64,000 nt of DNA from Chimonanthus salicifolius (Eukaryota; Streptophyta; Magnoliopsida; Laurales; Calycanthaceae): the NCBI GenBank assembly GCA_013350335.1, contig CM023541.1, positions 65,699,999-65,763,998 of the forward strand. Direction: 5' to 3'. Below the pieces are notes generated by a model. It saw only the letters and a program-made list of their open reading frames with translations, was not told the origin of the DNA and did not search any database. Positions 1 to 11,452 of this stretch are shown piece by piece (the stretch's first letter is position 1; each line of letters starts with the position of its first letter). A program made the translations under genes and the position numbers.

Positions 1-1170
1 AGATGTTGCAAACTTTTTGTCCAAATGTCTCACGTGTCAGCGAGTAAAGGCAGAACATAGGCTACCACCTGGCTTACTCAATCCTAACTCCATACCAAAA
101 TGGAAGTAGGAACATATAGCCATGGATTTTGTGACAGGATTGCCCAAATCTTCCAAGGGTAACGATGCAATTTGTGTCATAATTGATCACCTCATGAAAT
201 CCGCACACTTCATACCTATCAAGGTAAATGACTCGTCGGAAAGTTTGGGTAGACAATATATCAAGGACATTGTCAAATTGCACGGAATACCCAAGACTAT
301 CATATCAGACCGTGATGGCAGATTCACAGGAAGGGTATGGCAGAGTTTGCAAGCGGCTATGGGAACAGACTTGTTGTACAACACAAATTTTCACCCACAG
401 AAGGACGGGCAGTCCGAGAGAACCATACAGACCCTAGAGGACATGTTGAGAGCTTGTGTGCTCGAGTTCAAGGGGGTAGTTGGGAAGATCACCTTCCATT
501 GGTGGAGTTCTCATACAACAACAGCTACCAAGCAAGTTTGCTGATGGCACCTTTTGAGGCAATGTATGGTAGACCTTGCAGATCTTCAGTATGTTGGACT
601 GAGGCAGGTGAATCTGCACTCATCGGGCCAGAATTGGTGGCAGATACTACCGAACAGATTAAGAACATCAGACATGTCTCTTAACTGCATAGAGTAGACA
701 GAAGAGCTATGCTGACAAGAGAAGAAGGACATTAGAATTTGAGGTGGGAGACCAAGTGTTTTTGAAGGTCTCGCCACGGAGGGGTTAAATCAGATTCGGG
801 TAGAAAGGGAAGTTGTCACCAAGATATATTGGACCCTTTTTCCAATACTTGAAAGGATTGGTGAAGTTACTATCGCCTTGTACTCCCTCCACAATTGCCC
901 AATGTGCACGATGTCTTTCACGTGTCAATGTTGAAGAAATATCACCCAGATCCATCACATGTATTGGATGTACAAGAGTTGGATGTGTAAGATGTGTAAG
1001 AGTTGGATCCTACGTCGAAAGACCAACCAAAATCATTGATGCGGAACAAAGAGTGCTCCAGAATCGAACAATTCCATTCATCAAAGTCGTTTGGGAACGG
1101 CATGGCAATTAAGAGCTGACATGGGAATTGGAATCTGAAATGAGGATGCATTATCTGGAACTTTTTAGGT
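1..1170 (+). pseudogene. Ty3 (Tekay-like) integrase/chromodomain end of pol, element E1
   Basis: This is the C-terminal part of a Ty3/gypsy polyprotein, cut by the window start. It begins near the end of the HHCC zinc-binding domain (SRVSAS-like CLTC region), followed by the integrase core from MDFVTGLPKSS at 122. The three acidic catalytic positions are visible: D in VIID near 185, D in SDRDGRF near 310 and E in GQSERT near 415. A frameshift near 475 moves the reading to another frame ([16 protein letters not shown], about 493-545). Further breaks lie near 680 and 785. A degenerate GPF stretch lies near 830 and a chromodomain-like tail (YVERPTKIIDAEQRVLQNR) near 1010-1130. Integrase would insert cDNA and the chromodomain would steer it to chromatin; this copy cannot be functional. 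Confidence 0.9.
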
Positions 1171-1234
1171 GAGTTCGTTTAAACCTCATCTTTATTCAAT
1201 TTTCGGGACGAAAATTCTAAAAGGTGTTAGCATT

Positions 1235-3166
1235 TGTAACACCCCAGATTTTCAATCTTATTAAACAATGTGATTACCTCTAAATGAATGAGATGATGTG
1301 GCTTGATGTTTTTTATTATGTTAGGGTACTATGGGTTAAAACGTAGAATATGCTATAGATGTGTAAATAACATGTGAAGTGCGGTGTAACCTCATTTGAA
1401 TGTAGGGAATGATGTTTATATGTGGATCGGAGTATCCAAGAACGAACATAAGTTATACGATGTAGAGAACTGAATGGGAGTTATATGAAATAAAAATAAG
1501 AAACATAGTGTAAAACAAATAAGAAGAAAACCAAAAATTTCCAGTGGTACATATCGATATGTACCAACAATATGCGATACATTGCCCAAAGAACATATAT
1601 CGAGCGTGTTCAGCATTTAAAATCCGAGACACACAGGCTGTTTCTTGTTGCTGTCCCATCACCCACCAACAACCATACGGGAAAGCCAATGAGGACCCTC
1701 CATGTGTCGGGCGTGTTGACCAGGGAATGAGAATAGGAAGTGTAAAGTGACCTGGAAGGATATATCAACCCTACTAGATGTGTCGAGCAGTATACATATC
1801 AACCTTACTGATATGTATGATGAAACACCCGAAGCTTGCATCTTTAGAAAAGGCATATCATATTCGGTCGATACATAGAGTTTTGAAAAATACACATATT
1901 GACCTTGTAGATGTATTGAGAAATCTACATATCGACTTTCGTTGATATGCATGATAGAAAACCCGAAGCTCACATTTTAAGGTGAGTCATATTGTATCTA
2001 GTCGATACATCGCATTGTCTAGCAATTATACATATCGACAGTGTCAACATATCGACCATGCCCAGATCTGTTAATTGAAATCGCACAACCATCACGTTGT
2101 TCCTGTCTTCTCATGCATTAGATGCATGATAGAAAGGAAGGAACACGCCAACTCCTCCTACACTTTCGTCTCCAGTTCAACCGAAACATAGAGAAGAGAA
2201 ACCAGAGGGGAGAAAAGTGAGAAATAAAAGAAGGAAAAGAGAGAGGAAGAACCAAAGGAGAAGAAGGAAGAAAAGAGGAGAAACAATCTTTCTCTTCACT
2301 CTCAAACCCAAATCACCAATCTCCCTCCCATCCTTTTCACGTTCCCTTTTCCCTCTCACTCAGCTCATGTCTAGGAATAAGGAGGAGAAGGAAATCTGAG
2401 AAACAAGAGAAAGGGAAGCAAGGAAGAGGAGAAACCGAGGAGAAGAGGAAGGAAATCGAGATCCAAGATCAAGAATCTTCTCCACGCTTGAAATCTCCAC
2501 GATCCACTAACGTATGTGGTTAATCTTATCATTTAGAAGTAAGAAAATGGTTCTAGAACACTTAGAAGGTAGCTAAGGAGGAAGAAATGGGGAAAATGGG
2601 TGCATGCAACCCTAAGAGATAAAGTTGCAAGAAACCCCGGTGTACACATTGACCAATGTTGATGTATACTCAGAGATATGTATCGATCTGGGTGGATATG
2701 TATTTCTGGGAGCCGAATGAAGAGAAAAGCCAAAACTGGTGATTTCGACCATGACCCAAGTGTATGTATTGACAAAAGTCGATATGTATACCCGGAGTTA
2801 AAGAGTAAAGAAAGGAATGACTTTTAGACAAAACCAAGGGATATACATCGACAGAAGTCGTTGTGTATTACGGGAACATCAAATGAAGAGAATAAAGGAA
2901 GGGAGACCGAATCTAGTGTACACATTGACCTTTGTCGATGTGTACAGAAATCGTCCCACACGATGTATCAACCTAAGTCAATATGTATACCTGGAGGAGA
3001 TATCGACCTGAGTCGATATGTACTGCAGGACAGTTAAGAAAAGTGGGATTTTAGGTCAATCAAAGTAGTTTAAGTATGTAGGGTTTCCATGGACCCCAAT
3101 AAACTTTACCAAATGATTCTTAGGGCTTGAATTAGACCCAAATAAATGAAATTAAAAAGAGTATAC
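1235..3166 (+). mobile_element. E1 3' LTR, left part (interrupted by E2)
   Basis: The LTR opens with TGTAACACCCCAGATTTTC at 1235, right after a purine tract (AAAAGGTGTTAG, about 1217-1230) that fits a polypurine tract downstream of pol. The text continues to 3166 and resumes at 12671. The two pieces sum to about 3.2 kb, the size of the other Ty3 LTRs here. The joint is marked by TATAC at 3162-3166 and again at 12671-12675. The segment holds hairpin repeats with a TATCGAC core and a long purine-rich stretch (2185-2510, AGAGAGAAGGAAG type) that resembles the transcribed leader of the other LTRs. ORFs in the purine stretch are low-complexity chance frames. Confidence 0.82.
1546..3022. repeat. 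TATCGAC hairpin repeats in E1 LTR
   Basis: Two clusters (1546-2060 and 2639-3022) of short inverted repeats share a TAYRTATYGAC arm. A perfect 20-bp palindrome sits at 1546-1565 (GGTACATATC and its complement). At 2918-2945 the arms TACACATTGAC and GTCGATGTGTA flank loop CTTT. At 3001-3020 TATCGAC and GTCGATA flank CTGA. At 2761-2790 TATGTATTGAC and GTCGATATGTATA flank AAAA. Loops vary and arms change together. Both clusters are noncoding. Confidence 0.75.
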
Positions 3167-5426
3167 TGAAATTAAAGCCACTAATCACCACCCTAGGGTT
3201 CACCTTTATGGATGCCATTTTCAAAGACTAATGTTTTGTCCCAAAAATAATCCATTTTAAAATCACTTACCATACTAATAATTTTCAAACTTTAGAAAAC
3301 ATTAACCATTGAGCATCTAAGAGCCCTAACCTTCATAGATCACTAACCATGGGGTTCGACCGCCTTGTATGGCTGAACCCTATGGTTCATGGTTTCTTTA
3401 AAACATCATACCCCCATTTGAATCAAATCATCTATTTACATCACCATTTTCATCCCATTTAAACATCACATTCTATACTCAATAAATCCATTTAAATCTA
3501 TCATTTTTCTCCATTATCTTAAACCTTATAATCTTAATAAATTACCCATTATTTACCATGGGGTTCGGCCATGCTACATGGCCGAACCCTATGGTCATCC
3601 ATTCATTCCATTCTATGCCTTTAAACCCTATTTAAAATCACCTATTTTAAATCACTTGAAAACTAATTATCATAAATCATTCTCCAACATTTTAAACGTT
3701 CTAACCTTAATGAAATCATCAATTACTTTGCATTTATGAAACCTAACCTTTTCTCCATATTTTTCCATACTTCCATCATCCATCATTTAATTTGCCACCA
3801 TGGGGTTCTGCCATGCTACATGGCCGAACCCTATGGCCCAAAGTTTCCTCACAAATCCATAACAATTATTTTAAATACTTAACATCCCTAATCCATTACT
3901 TAATCCATTCCTCCATTTTATCCATTCCTTATCCTACCATTGATGGATTTTTTAAATTCAAAGCCTATGATGGTTTGGCCACCATCTAATCCAAGGAAAT
4001 GGATTCCAAAACTTAAAACCCTAAAAAAATTAAATTTCTTGTTTAGAACATACTTACGATCCGACGAATCCTCCGGTCTTTGTCACTCCCGTCGACTTCC
4101 TTGGCCTCCTTTCTTCTTCCTCTCCTTGTTTGATCTGCTAGATGTGGTTGATCAATGGTGAAATATGCTTGGATCGGCTATGGTAAATGGGGTTAGATTG
4201 AGAGAGGGAGAGGGGAAGGTGATGGAAAACAAGATCTTAGCCTTTGATCTTGAAGGGGTGGACCAAGGCTTGCTCTCTCCTTCTCTTTTCTTCTCTTCTT
4301 CTTCTAGGTTTTCTTCTCTTTTTCTTTCCTCCAATGCATGGGACGGTTTTTGAGAGTGGGAGAGAGAGATAGAGTGAAAAATGTTTGTTTGAAATGAGAT
4401 GGAGATGGTTGGAGTAGCCTTCACTCAAACATTAACTTCCTCACCAACCAAGCATGGGTAGCTTGACTTTGGTGGTGGTGGTTGAGACCCAACCACCAAG
4501 CATGGTTCCCTTGTCCTCTTTGACTTGTCTGTGTTGACCCTAATTAATTAACCTAATTAGTTAAGTTAAGTCCTCACTTAGGTTAATTAATTTCCATCCA
4601 ATTTAATTCCATTAAATTATCTATCTAATAAATCCACCCATGGTTGACCAAGTCAACCATGGTGGACGGCCCCCACCTATATCTACCCCACCCGCCACCT
4701 CACTTGATGAGGTGGAGGTGGGCCCCACTTGGCCATGTTATTTTAATTCCATTGATTTTAACTTAGATAATTTTACAATAATTTTAATCAATTTAATTTA
4801 CCTTAATCCACCTTAGTCTTCTTAAATTTATCCATGGTTGACCAACCATGATGGTTGGCCCCACTTTTTCCTTGGTCCACACGCCACCTCAATGGGTGAG
4901 GTGGAGGTGGGCCCCATTTGGCCATATTACTTAATCTTGATACATCTTAGCTTAGATAGTTTTATAATTATCTAATCTATTTAATTTATCTTAATTGGAT
5001 CACCATTGGGTCCATGGCCCAATTATATTTTGTCTTTCCCATTTATTTTAGGGCTTATCTACTTTGGCCCAAATTGACTATCTTGACCCAATTACTTATC
5101 ATTGACCCATTAATTGTATTAATTCCAATTCATGGTTTATTGGGTAGACATTAGCCCCATGGCCCAATTAAATTCCCTCCTTACCTTAGGCTTACCTCAA
5201 TTGGGTCCATTGGGTCCCAAATGAGTATTGGGCCCAATTTGACCATCCTTGACCCGATTAGTCCTCATTGACCCATAAAATGGATTTCATCCAATCCATG
5301 GCCCATTGGACCATTCTTGGACCCTTGTCCCAAATTTTGATCCATTTGGTATTCCATCATGTTAAAATTCAAATTAAAATCAATAAATGCCAAATATATA
5401 TTGATTCGAAAATTCGGGCTATTACA
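3167..5426 (-). repeat. Inverted LTR segment at the left side of E2
   Basis: Read on the minus strand, this starts TGTAATAGCCCGAATTTTCG at 5426, a Ty3 LTR start. It runs through a U3/leader-like region and a GTAAGT (4052-4057) into three GGTTCGGCC hairpins (3351-3831), then stops at 3167. This corresponds to about the first 60% of a 3.8-kb LTR. The remaining 40% is found in forward orientation at 11133-12670, on the other side of E2. It could be an inverted half of the element's own LTR or a separate truncated LTR. The ORF-like frames inside (for example 4152-4424) look like low-complexity leader and not genes. Confidence 0.7.
3351..3831. repeat. GGTTCGGCC hairpins, cluster 1 (3 copies)
   Basis: Copies lie at 3351-3380, 3560-3589 and 3802-3831. 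The consensus arms are GGGGTTCGGCCAT and ATGGCCGAACCC around a 4-6 base loop. Flanking CCAT and ATGG extend the stem. The 3351 copy has decayed (GACCGCC, GGCTGAACC). Spacing is about 210-240 bp. Confidence 0.85.
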
Positions 5427-5611
5427 GTAGGATGTACTCCCCTGATATTCCCCATTGAGAAACAAACAATAGGAATTTAGAGATTTCCCCAGAAACAAAA
5501 GAACACAAAGAGTGATGATTTGGTAATCTTCCCAAACAAAGTACATGATATTATGCATGATCAAATTCCCCTGAAAACCAAGAGTGGTTTATTTAGAATT
5601 GTTGTTGATTT
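5427..5611 (+). other. E2 leader between LTR and accessory ORF
   Basis: This noncoding leader resembles the leader of E3 at about 18848-18950: both show GAYGTAYCTCCC, AAGAAAC, GATTTCCC, TGATTWGG and TCTTCCCAAACAAAGTACATG-type segments in the same order. It identifies the true 5' untranslated region of the element even though the adjoining LTR is inverted. Confidence 0.6.
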
Positions 5612-6199
5612 ATGTGTTTTAAATGTTGTGGTACAGATATGTCAAGCAACGAGGAATACACAGAGTTATGGGATAAAGGGACACCTAGTTGTCCAGTAGA
5701 TTTGGTATCGACTTCCAACAGTATCAGCATGGAAGTCAATGTGGACCTTCAAGAGGGGCCTCCCGAGGAGGAGGAATGGAACTTAGCACCATTGGAGGAG
5801 GTGAACCTAGCACCATTACCGGAGTATCTTATGGAAGATATTCCTTGGTTAATGGGACCTCCTGAGGAAGAAGAAGAGAATCTAGCACCTTTTTTGGAGG
5901 ATCCTATTGCAGATGTTCCTATTATATTGGAATCGCTTGGGGAGATAGATCCCTATGATACGTGTGAGTTGTGCAACCAGGACGGGCACAACTGTATGTA
6001 TTGTCCTCACCCGCTAGGCATTGTCTGCTCGTTTTGTGGATTACATGGGCATGGGGAGGCGAGGACTAATTGTCCATATATTGGAGGACCTGGATTAATA
6101 CCCTGCACGTATTGTGAAGTATTGGGGCACACGACGATGACGTGTCCTGATAACCGTTTCAAGTTCGCTGATGATGCGAAATCTTCTACGGAAGACTAG
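5612..6199 (+). CDS. Accessory ORF with acidic repeats and three zinc knuckles, upstream of gag
   Basis: A 195-codon intact ORF in the same orientation as gag, lying between the E2 leader and gag. A second in-frame ATG at 5639 (residue 10) could be the start. Residues about 49-103 are acidic and proline-rich with near-repeats (GPPEEEEWNLAPL, GPPEEEEENLAPF, plus a shorter VNLAPLPEY). The C-terminal half holds three CCHC knuckles: C118-C121-H126-C131 (CX2CX4HX4C), C139-C142-H147-C154 (CX2CX4HX6C) and C165-C168-H173-C178 (CX2CX4HX4C). Such knuckles usually bind single-stranded nucleic acid, so a nucleocapsid-like or RNA-binding role is plausible but unproven. I see no protease, RT or membrane segment. 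The homologous leader of E3 (18600-18991) lacks this insert. It is intact while the neighbouring gag-pol is broken. It could also be a captured host zinc-knuckle exon. Confidence 0.72.
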   Translation: MCFKCCGTDMSSNEEYTELWDKGTPSCPVDLVSTSNSISMEVNVDLQEGPPEEEEWNLAPLEEVNLAPLPEYLMEDIPWLMGPPEEEEENLAPFLEDPIADVPIILESLGEIDPYDTCELCNQDGHNCMYCPHPLGIVCSFCGLHGHGEARTNCPYIGGPGLIPCTYCEVLGHTTMTCPDNRFKFADDAKSSTED

Positions 6200-6415
6200 G
6201 CTAGGAAGTGATATGAAGGGGTATTAAAAAGAGGGTTATATTGTAAGGGTGTCCATTTTTATATAGGTTTTGTTTCACCCTACCCACCTTTGTACAAAGA
6301 TGAAGTATGAATTTATATAAAGTATACGATTTTATGATTTTATGAGGATTTATGGTACTTAATGTATATTATTGATGGAAACTAAGTCTATGATGTTTCC
6401 ATGAATTAGGAAGAA
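6200..6415 (+). other. Spacer between accessory ORF and gag
   Basis: AT-rich noncoding stretch. Its end (GGAAACTAAGTCTATGATGTTTCCATGA, about 6376-6403, given as a description of position) matches the E3 leader just before its gag ATG (about 18955-18982). This shows that the accessory ORF sits as an insert inside an otherwise shared leader. Confidence 0.55.
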
Positions 6416-7732
6416 ATGGTGCCACAGAAAAAGGTTATAAAGAATCCGAAGGGAAAGGAAAAAGTTTTGCAAATCGGATTAGTCGAAGGGATTTCAAAAA
6501 GGAAGACCCGACAAGACAGTAAAAAGAAGGATGAGGTGTTCATAATCACACAACAAGGGAAGGTGGTAGTACCCCAACGAGAGAAGATTGTACATAAGAA
6601 GGTGCAATCGGTACATGATCCGGAGCAGTCCGTTCATGATGAGGAGAGATCAGTCGACGAAAGATCACGTGATGAGGAAGAATCACATCATTCTCGGCGA
6701 GAGGAGGAGGATAGTGACCCTACGTATCGACGGTACGAAGAGGAAGGTAATGACTATGACTCTTCATATCAACGGGAGGAAGAAGGAAACAGCAATAGCA
6801 ACGTGACTATACAACATGTACCGCATGAACTGCAGAGCTTGGTACAGGCAGTAGTCACTTCTATCCTCCAACAACATATGAATGGAGGTGGAAGCACGAG
6901 TGAAACTAATGACCGTAACATGGTCAGAGATTTTCAACAACAGCACCCACCTTACTTTAAGGGCAGAGAAGGGCCTGTCGGGGCAGAGAACTGGTTGGAA
7001 AAGTTCTCCCACATACTGACTCTTTTGAATATCAAGAGTCATGCTCACAAAATCCTATTGGCCACGTCACAGCTGATTGATGATGCTGCTAAATGGTGGA
7101 AAGTAGTGGAGAAACAGCAGGCACTTGTGCCAGAAGGAGAAAGAATTGCAATGACCTAGGAGCAATTCTCAGCGACATTCTTAGAGCGCTATTTCCCGGA
7201 GGAAGAGAGGGAACATCAGATTCAGGCCTTTATGACATTAGTACAAGGCTCGATGATGGTGGTTGAGTATCACCAAGAATTTCTCTGCCTGTCAATTTAT
7301 ACATTCTATTTTGTGGACACGGAATATCAGAGGGCTCGCAAGTTCGAGCGTGGGATACGGCCAAACATTAGGGCCAGGGTAACCGTGTTCAAAGCAGCCA
7401 CGCTGGCGGAAGTGGTCGGCAGGGCTACCATTGTGGAACAGGAAGTGGCGGAATTTGCAAGAGTGGACAACCGCCGAGCACCGAGTGGGAGGGGTACGTA
7501 TCAACCCAACAAGAAGTTCAGATCGAACTTCAGCAGACCCTCGCCGTCTGTTGGATCTAGTGGGGGCTTTCGTCCCAACCAGCCCACTCAATCTGTAGCA
7601 GTCACTCAAGCTTCTCGAGGAGTGAACACCTGCTTTCATTGTGATCAACCAGGTCACTACAAAAAGGACTGCCAAAACTCAACAGGCTGTCATACTCCAG
7701 AGGATCATTTCGTCCACCAGCTAGACCGGTAA
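6416..7732 (+). pseudogene. E2 gag (capsid and nucleocapsid), with a premature stop
   Basis: Gag of a Tekay-type Ty3 element. From ATG 6416 it has a lysine-rich start, an acidic arginine/glutamate-rich segment (about residues 70-125), and the capsid core (MVRDFQQQHPPYFKGREGP, then ENWLEKF, LLATSQLIDDAAKWW). The frame stops at TAG 7157-7159, where a Trp codon is expected, then continues in frame 2 (FLERYFPEEE, about 7170). The CCHC knuckle CFHCDQPGHYKKDC lies at about 7630-7671. The frame is lost just after it, near 7680. Gag would form the particle and package RNA. The stop and the frameshift make it non-functional. Confidence 0.92.
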
Positions 7733-8562
7733 ACTCCAGAGGAGGCAGAATGCAAAGTCGGGGAGTTCGAGGGTCTAACCCTGCTGGAGCGAGACGCTTA
7801 TTTACTCTAACTTCTCCAGAAGAATAGGACCATGCGGCGATACAAGGTATGGCGGTAGTGAGTAGTTTTTATGCATATGTACTATTTGATTCTGGAGCAT
7901 CACACTCCTTCATAGCTGCATCATTTATTACTGCTACCGGTACATTAGTTCAAAGATTAGCCACAGCACTTACTATTGTATCCCCTGTCAGACATTCGGC
8001 ATTGGGACTTATATGTACGGCGGTTAACACTGAATTAGCTGGACTCAGATTTGAGTTCAATTATCTGGTGCTTGACATGTCTGAGTCTGATATAATATTT
8101 GGCATGGATTGGTTGGCTAAGTTTCATGCCAACATCGATTGTTATCACCGAAGGGTGACATTTTGGTCACCCGAGGGCAAGCAATACATAGTTCGTGCAG
8201 ATAAACAGAGTGGATTGCAGGAAGGGTTAAATCACGTGGTATTGAATAATATCACCATAAATAAAGCTCCAGTTACTGAACTTCCGGCAATTGTACAAGA
8301 ATTTACAGATGTGTTTCCAAAGGAACTCCCTGGTTTACCACCTATGAGGGAGATTAATTTTGAGATCAAGTTGTACCCTGGCACAACACCAGTGTTGTTA
8401 CCACACTATCGGATGGCACAAGCAGAGATGTCAGAGCTAAAGAAGCAGATTGTTGAACTGCTTAGGCTGGGTTGCATCTGGAATAGTACATCATCATGGG
8501 GAGCACCAGTGTTGTTTGTGAAAAAGAAGGACGGTTCACTTCGGATGTGCATGGACTACTAG
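7733..8562 (+). pseudogene. E2 protease and start of RT
   Basis: Continuation of the polyprotein in another frame. A linker (RGSFRPPARPVNSRGG-like, about 7700-7740) precedes a TAG near 7827. The aspartic protease follows, with catalytic DSGASHSFIA (Asp codon about 7888) and the conserved IIFGMDWLA at about 8094-8120. The linker to RT (ELPGLPPMREINFEIKL) starts near 8320, and the first RT block ([20 protein letters not shown]) ends at TAG 8560-8562, where an Arg codon of the MDYRKLN motif is expected. Confidence 0.9.
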
Positions 8563-9837
8563 AAGATGAATCAGCTAACAGTCCAGAATAAGTACCCTCT
8601 ACCCAGGATCGATGATTTATTCGATCAATTGAGGGGTTCTAGCCATTTTTCAAAGATTGATTTGATGTCTGGTTATCATCAAATCCGAGTTAGGGAGGAA
8701 GATATAAAAAAGACAGCCTTTTGGACACGGTATGGACTGTTCGAATTCGTGGTCATGCCATTTGGACTCACAAATGCGCCGGCTGTGTTCATGGATTTAA
8801 TGAACAGAATCTTCCGTCCCTATTTGGATCAATTTGTAATCGTATTCATTGATGATATCCTGATCTATTCTAAGAGTCAGGAGGAACATGTAGAGCACTT
8901 ACGGATAGTTTTGAATACTTTGAGGAAGAATAAGCTGTATGCTAAGGCCAGTAAATGTGAATTCTGGTTATCCGAGGTCAATTTCTTGGGACATGTCATA
9001 ACAGAAAACGGTATAGCCATAGATCCAGCTAAAGTGGCGGCAGTAAGTGAATGGAAAGCGCCAAAGAATGTAACCGAGATCCCCAGTTTCTTAGGATTGG
9101 CGGGTTATTATAGGAAATTTATCATGGATTTTTCCAAAATAGCATCTCCATTGACTCGACTCACTCAGAAAGGAGTCAAGTATGAGTGGATAGATCAGTG
9201 TAACCGGAGATTTGAAACACTCAAAGAGAAACTTACAAGAGCTCCTATTTTAATTTTGCCAGAAAGGGGCAAAGGATATGAAGTACAATGCGATGCTTCA
9301 GGAGAAGGACTAGGGTGTTCACTCATGCAAGGTCAACATGTGGTGGCATATGGGTCAAGACAGTTAAAAATACACGAACGTCTCTATCCCACACATGATC
9401 TGGAGCTAGCTGCAGTGGTCTTTGCTCTTAAAATTTGGACACACTACCTCTACGGTGAAAAATTTGAGGTATTTTCTGATCATAAGAGTTTAAAATATTT
9501 ATGTGATCAGAAGGAGCTCTATCTAAGGCAGCGTAGATGGATGGAGTATCTGGCGGATTACGAATTTGAGCTTCTATACCATCCAGGCAAGGCGAACAAG
9601 GTGGCGGATGCCCTCAGCCGTCTATCTCATGCATCGGTCGCATGCTTGATCAGAACAGAATGGGAGATGTTGCACACCATGCGAGAGTTCAATCTTTATA
9701 TCAACAACCGTGGGAGTATGTATAATTTGATCATACGGTCCAATATAGTCACCAAGATTGAACAAGAACAAAGAATAGATCCGGAAGTGGAGGACGTATG
9801 GGCCAAGATGTCTACTAGCACCGTTGTACCGGAATAG
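8563..9837 (+). pseudogene. E2 reverse transcriptase and RNase H
   Basis: 423 codons are open from 8566. RT blocks are in order: [44 protein letters not shown], and the catalytic FIDDILIYS (about 8844-8870, the YXDD box as FIDD). Connection: [23 protein letters not shown]. RNase H follows with Asp in [10 protein letters not shown] (about 9290), Glu in [11 protein letters not shown], Asp in [10 protein letters not shown] and the end [15 protein letters not shown] (about 9580-9625). The stop at 9835-9837 falls in PEWEL (TGG to TAG). RT and RNase H would make the cDNA. The sequence is close to intact in this stretch. Confidence 0.94.
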
Positions 9838-11132
9838 GAATTACGACTAGGACAGGGTCTTGTATTCCGGGGAAGAACATATGTGCCAAAGAGTTGCAGG
9901 AAAGAGCTACTGATTGAGGCACATCAGTCCAACCTCTCTATCCATCCGGGCAGCACCAAAATGTACCATAATCTAAAGAGGCATTATTGGTGGCATGGAC
10001 TAAAAAGGGATGTGGCGGAATTCGTGGTACATTGTCTAACTTGTCAGCAAGTTAAGACTGAACACCAAAAGCCACCAAGGTTACTCAAACCCTCAGCAGT
10101 ACCAGAATAGAAATGGGAACACATTTCCATGGACTTTGTATCGGGATTGCCGACGTCTTCAAAGGGTAATGATGCCATATGGGTCGTAGTCGACCGGCTG
10201 ACCAAGTCCGCACATTTCATTCCTATCAAGATGACGGATTCATCTGAGACATTGGGTCGGCGTTATATTAAAGAGATCATTCGGCTACATGGCATTCCCC
10301 GAACGATAGTATCAGACAGAGATGGCTGTTTTACCGGTAGAGTATGGCAAAGCATGCAGTCAGCCATGGGGACAGACTTATTGACTAGCACTGCTTTCCA
10401 TCCACAGACTGATGGACAGTCAGAAAAGACGATACAAACTTGGAAGACATGCTGAGAGCATGCATGTTAGATTTCAAGGGTGGATGGGAGGACCACTTGC
10501 CATTGGTGGAGTTCTCGTATAACAACAGCTATCATGCAAGCCTTCAGATGGCTCCATACGAGGCTTTATATGGTAGACCATGTAGGTCGCCAGTGTGTTG
10601 GACAGAGGCAGGAGAGCCTGCATTGATTGGACCGGAACTAGTCGCAGAGACTACCGCACAAATTCAGTTGATACGTCAACACTTATTGACTGTACAGAGT
10701 TGGCAAAAGAGCTATGCTGATAAAAGGAGACGGTTTCTGAAATTTGAAGTGGGAGACATGGTATTCTTAAAGGTCTCGCCACGGAAAGGACACATGAGGT
10801 TTGGCAAGAAAGGAAAACTGTCACCAAGATATGTGGGACCGTTTTCCATCATAAGAAAGATGGGGGATGTAGCTTACCAGTTAGCACTTCCTTTGCAGTT
10901 AGCAGCTCTACATGATGTGTTTCATGTGTCAATGCTAAGAAACTATAATCCAGATCCGTCCCATGTTTTGAATGTTCAGGATATTGAAGTGCAAAGCGAC
11001 GTGACATACGTCGAGAAGCTAGTCAGGATAGTGGAGATCGAACAAAAGGTGTTGCAAAACAGAGCGATTCAGTTCGTAAAAGTGGTATGGGACCGACATG
11101 GTGATGAAGAGGCCACATGGGAACTTGAATCA
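9838..11132 (+). pseudogene. E2 integrase with GPF motif and chromodomain
   Basis: The HHCC zinc domain lies at about 9913-10065 (HQSNLSIHPGSTKMYHNL, then CLTCQQVK). After another TGG-to-TAG stop (10108-10110) the core starts at MDFVSGLP (10129). Catalytic Asp in WVVVDRL (about 10190), Asp in SDRDGCF (about 10312) and Glu in GQSEKT (about 10420) are present. A frameshift lies near 10440. The second frame runs from [11 protein letters not shown] through the GPF motif (SPRYVGPFSII, about 10825) to a Tekay-type chromodomain (YVEKLVRIVEIEQKVLQNR...VVWDRHG, about 11008-11131). The coding text breaks at 11132 and changes abruptly to LTR sequence, so the pol end and polypurine tract are deleted. Confidence 0.93.
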
Positions 11133-11143
11133 CGAGAACCATT

Positions 11144-11452
11144 GGGTTCGGCCATGTGCATGGCCGAACCCCATGGGCTGTTTTTGGAATAAATGGACTA
11201 AGTTCATGGGTTGTGTTTGACATTGTTTTCATGATTTTATAAAGGGTTTAAAGTATTTCAATGGAGAACCATTTGGTGATGGATAAGTAGGAATACAAGG
11301 TTCAGCCAGGTATAGGGCCGAACCCCATAAAATGACAATTGTTTGATATGGTGGCAAAGCTGTAAATAAGGATGATAATGGATAAAGAAAGGTCATGAAA
11401 GGAAATTAAATCCTAAGTTGATGATGTTCGGCCATGGGCATGGCCGAACCCC
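11144..11452. repeat. GGTTCGGCC hairpins, cluster 2 (3 copies)
   Basis: Copies at 11144-11172 (GGGTTCGGCCATG and CATGGCCGAACCC), 11299-11325 (decayed: GGTTCAGCC and GGGCCGAACC) and 11426-11452. They are spaced about 130-155 bp apart. Orientation is that of the sense LTR. Confidence 0.85.

Noticed and set aside
2177..2399. Lys/Arg-rich and Leu/Phe-rich short ORFs on both strands
   Set aside because: Purine-rich leader read in both directions; low complexity.
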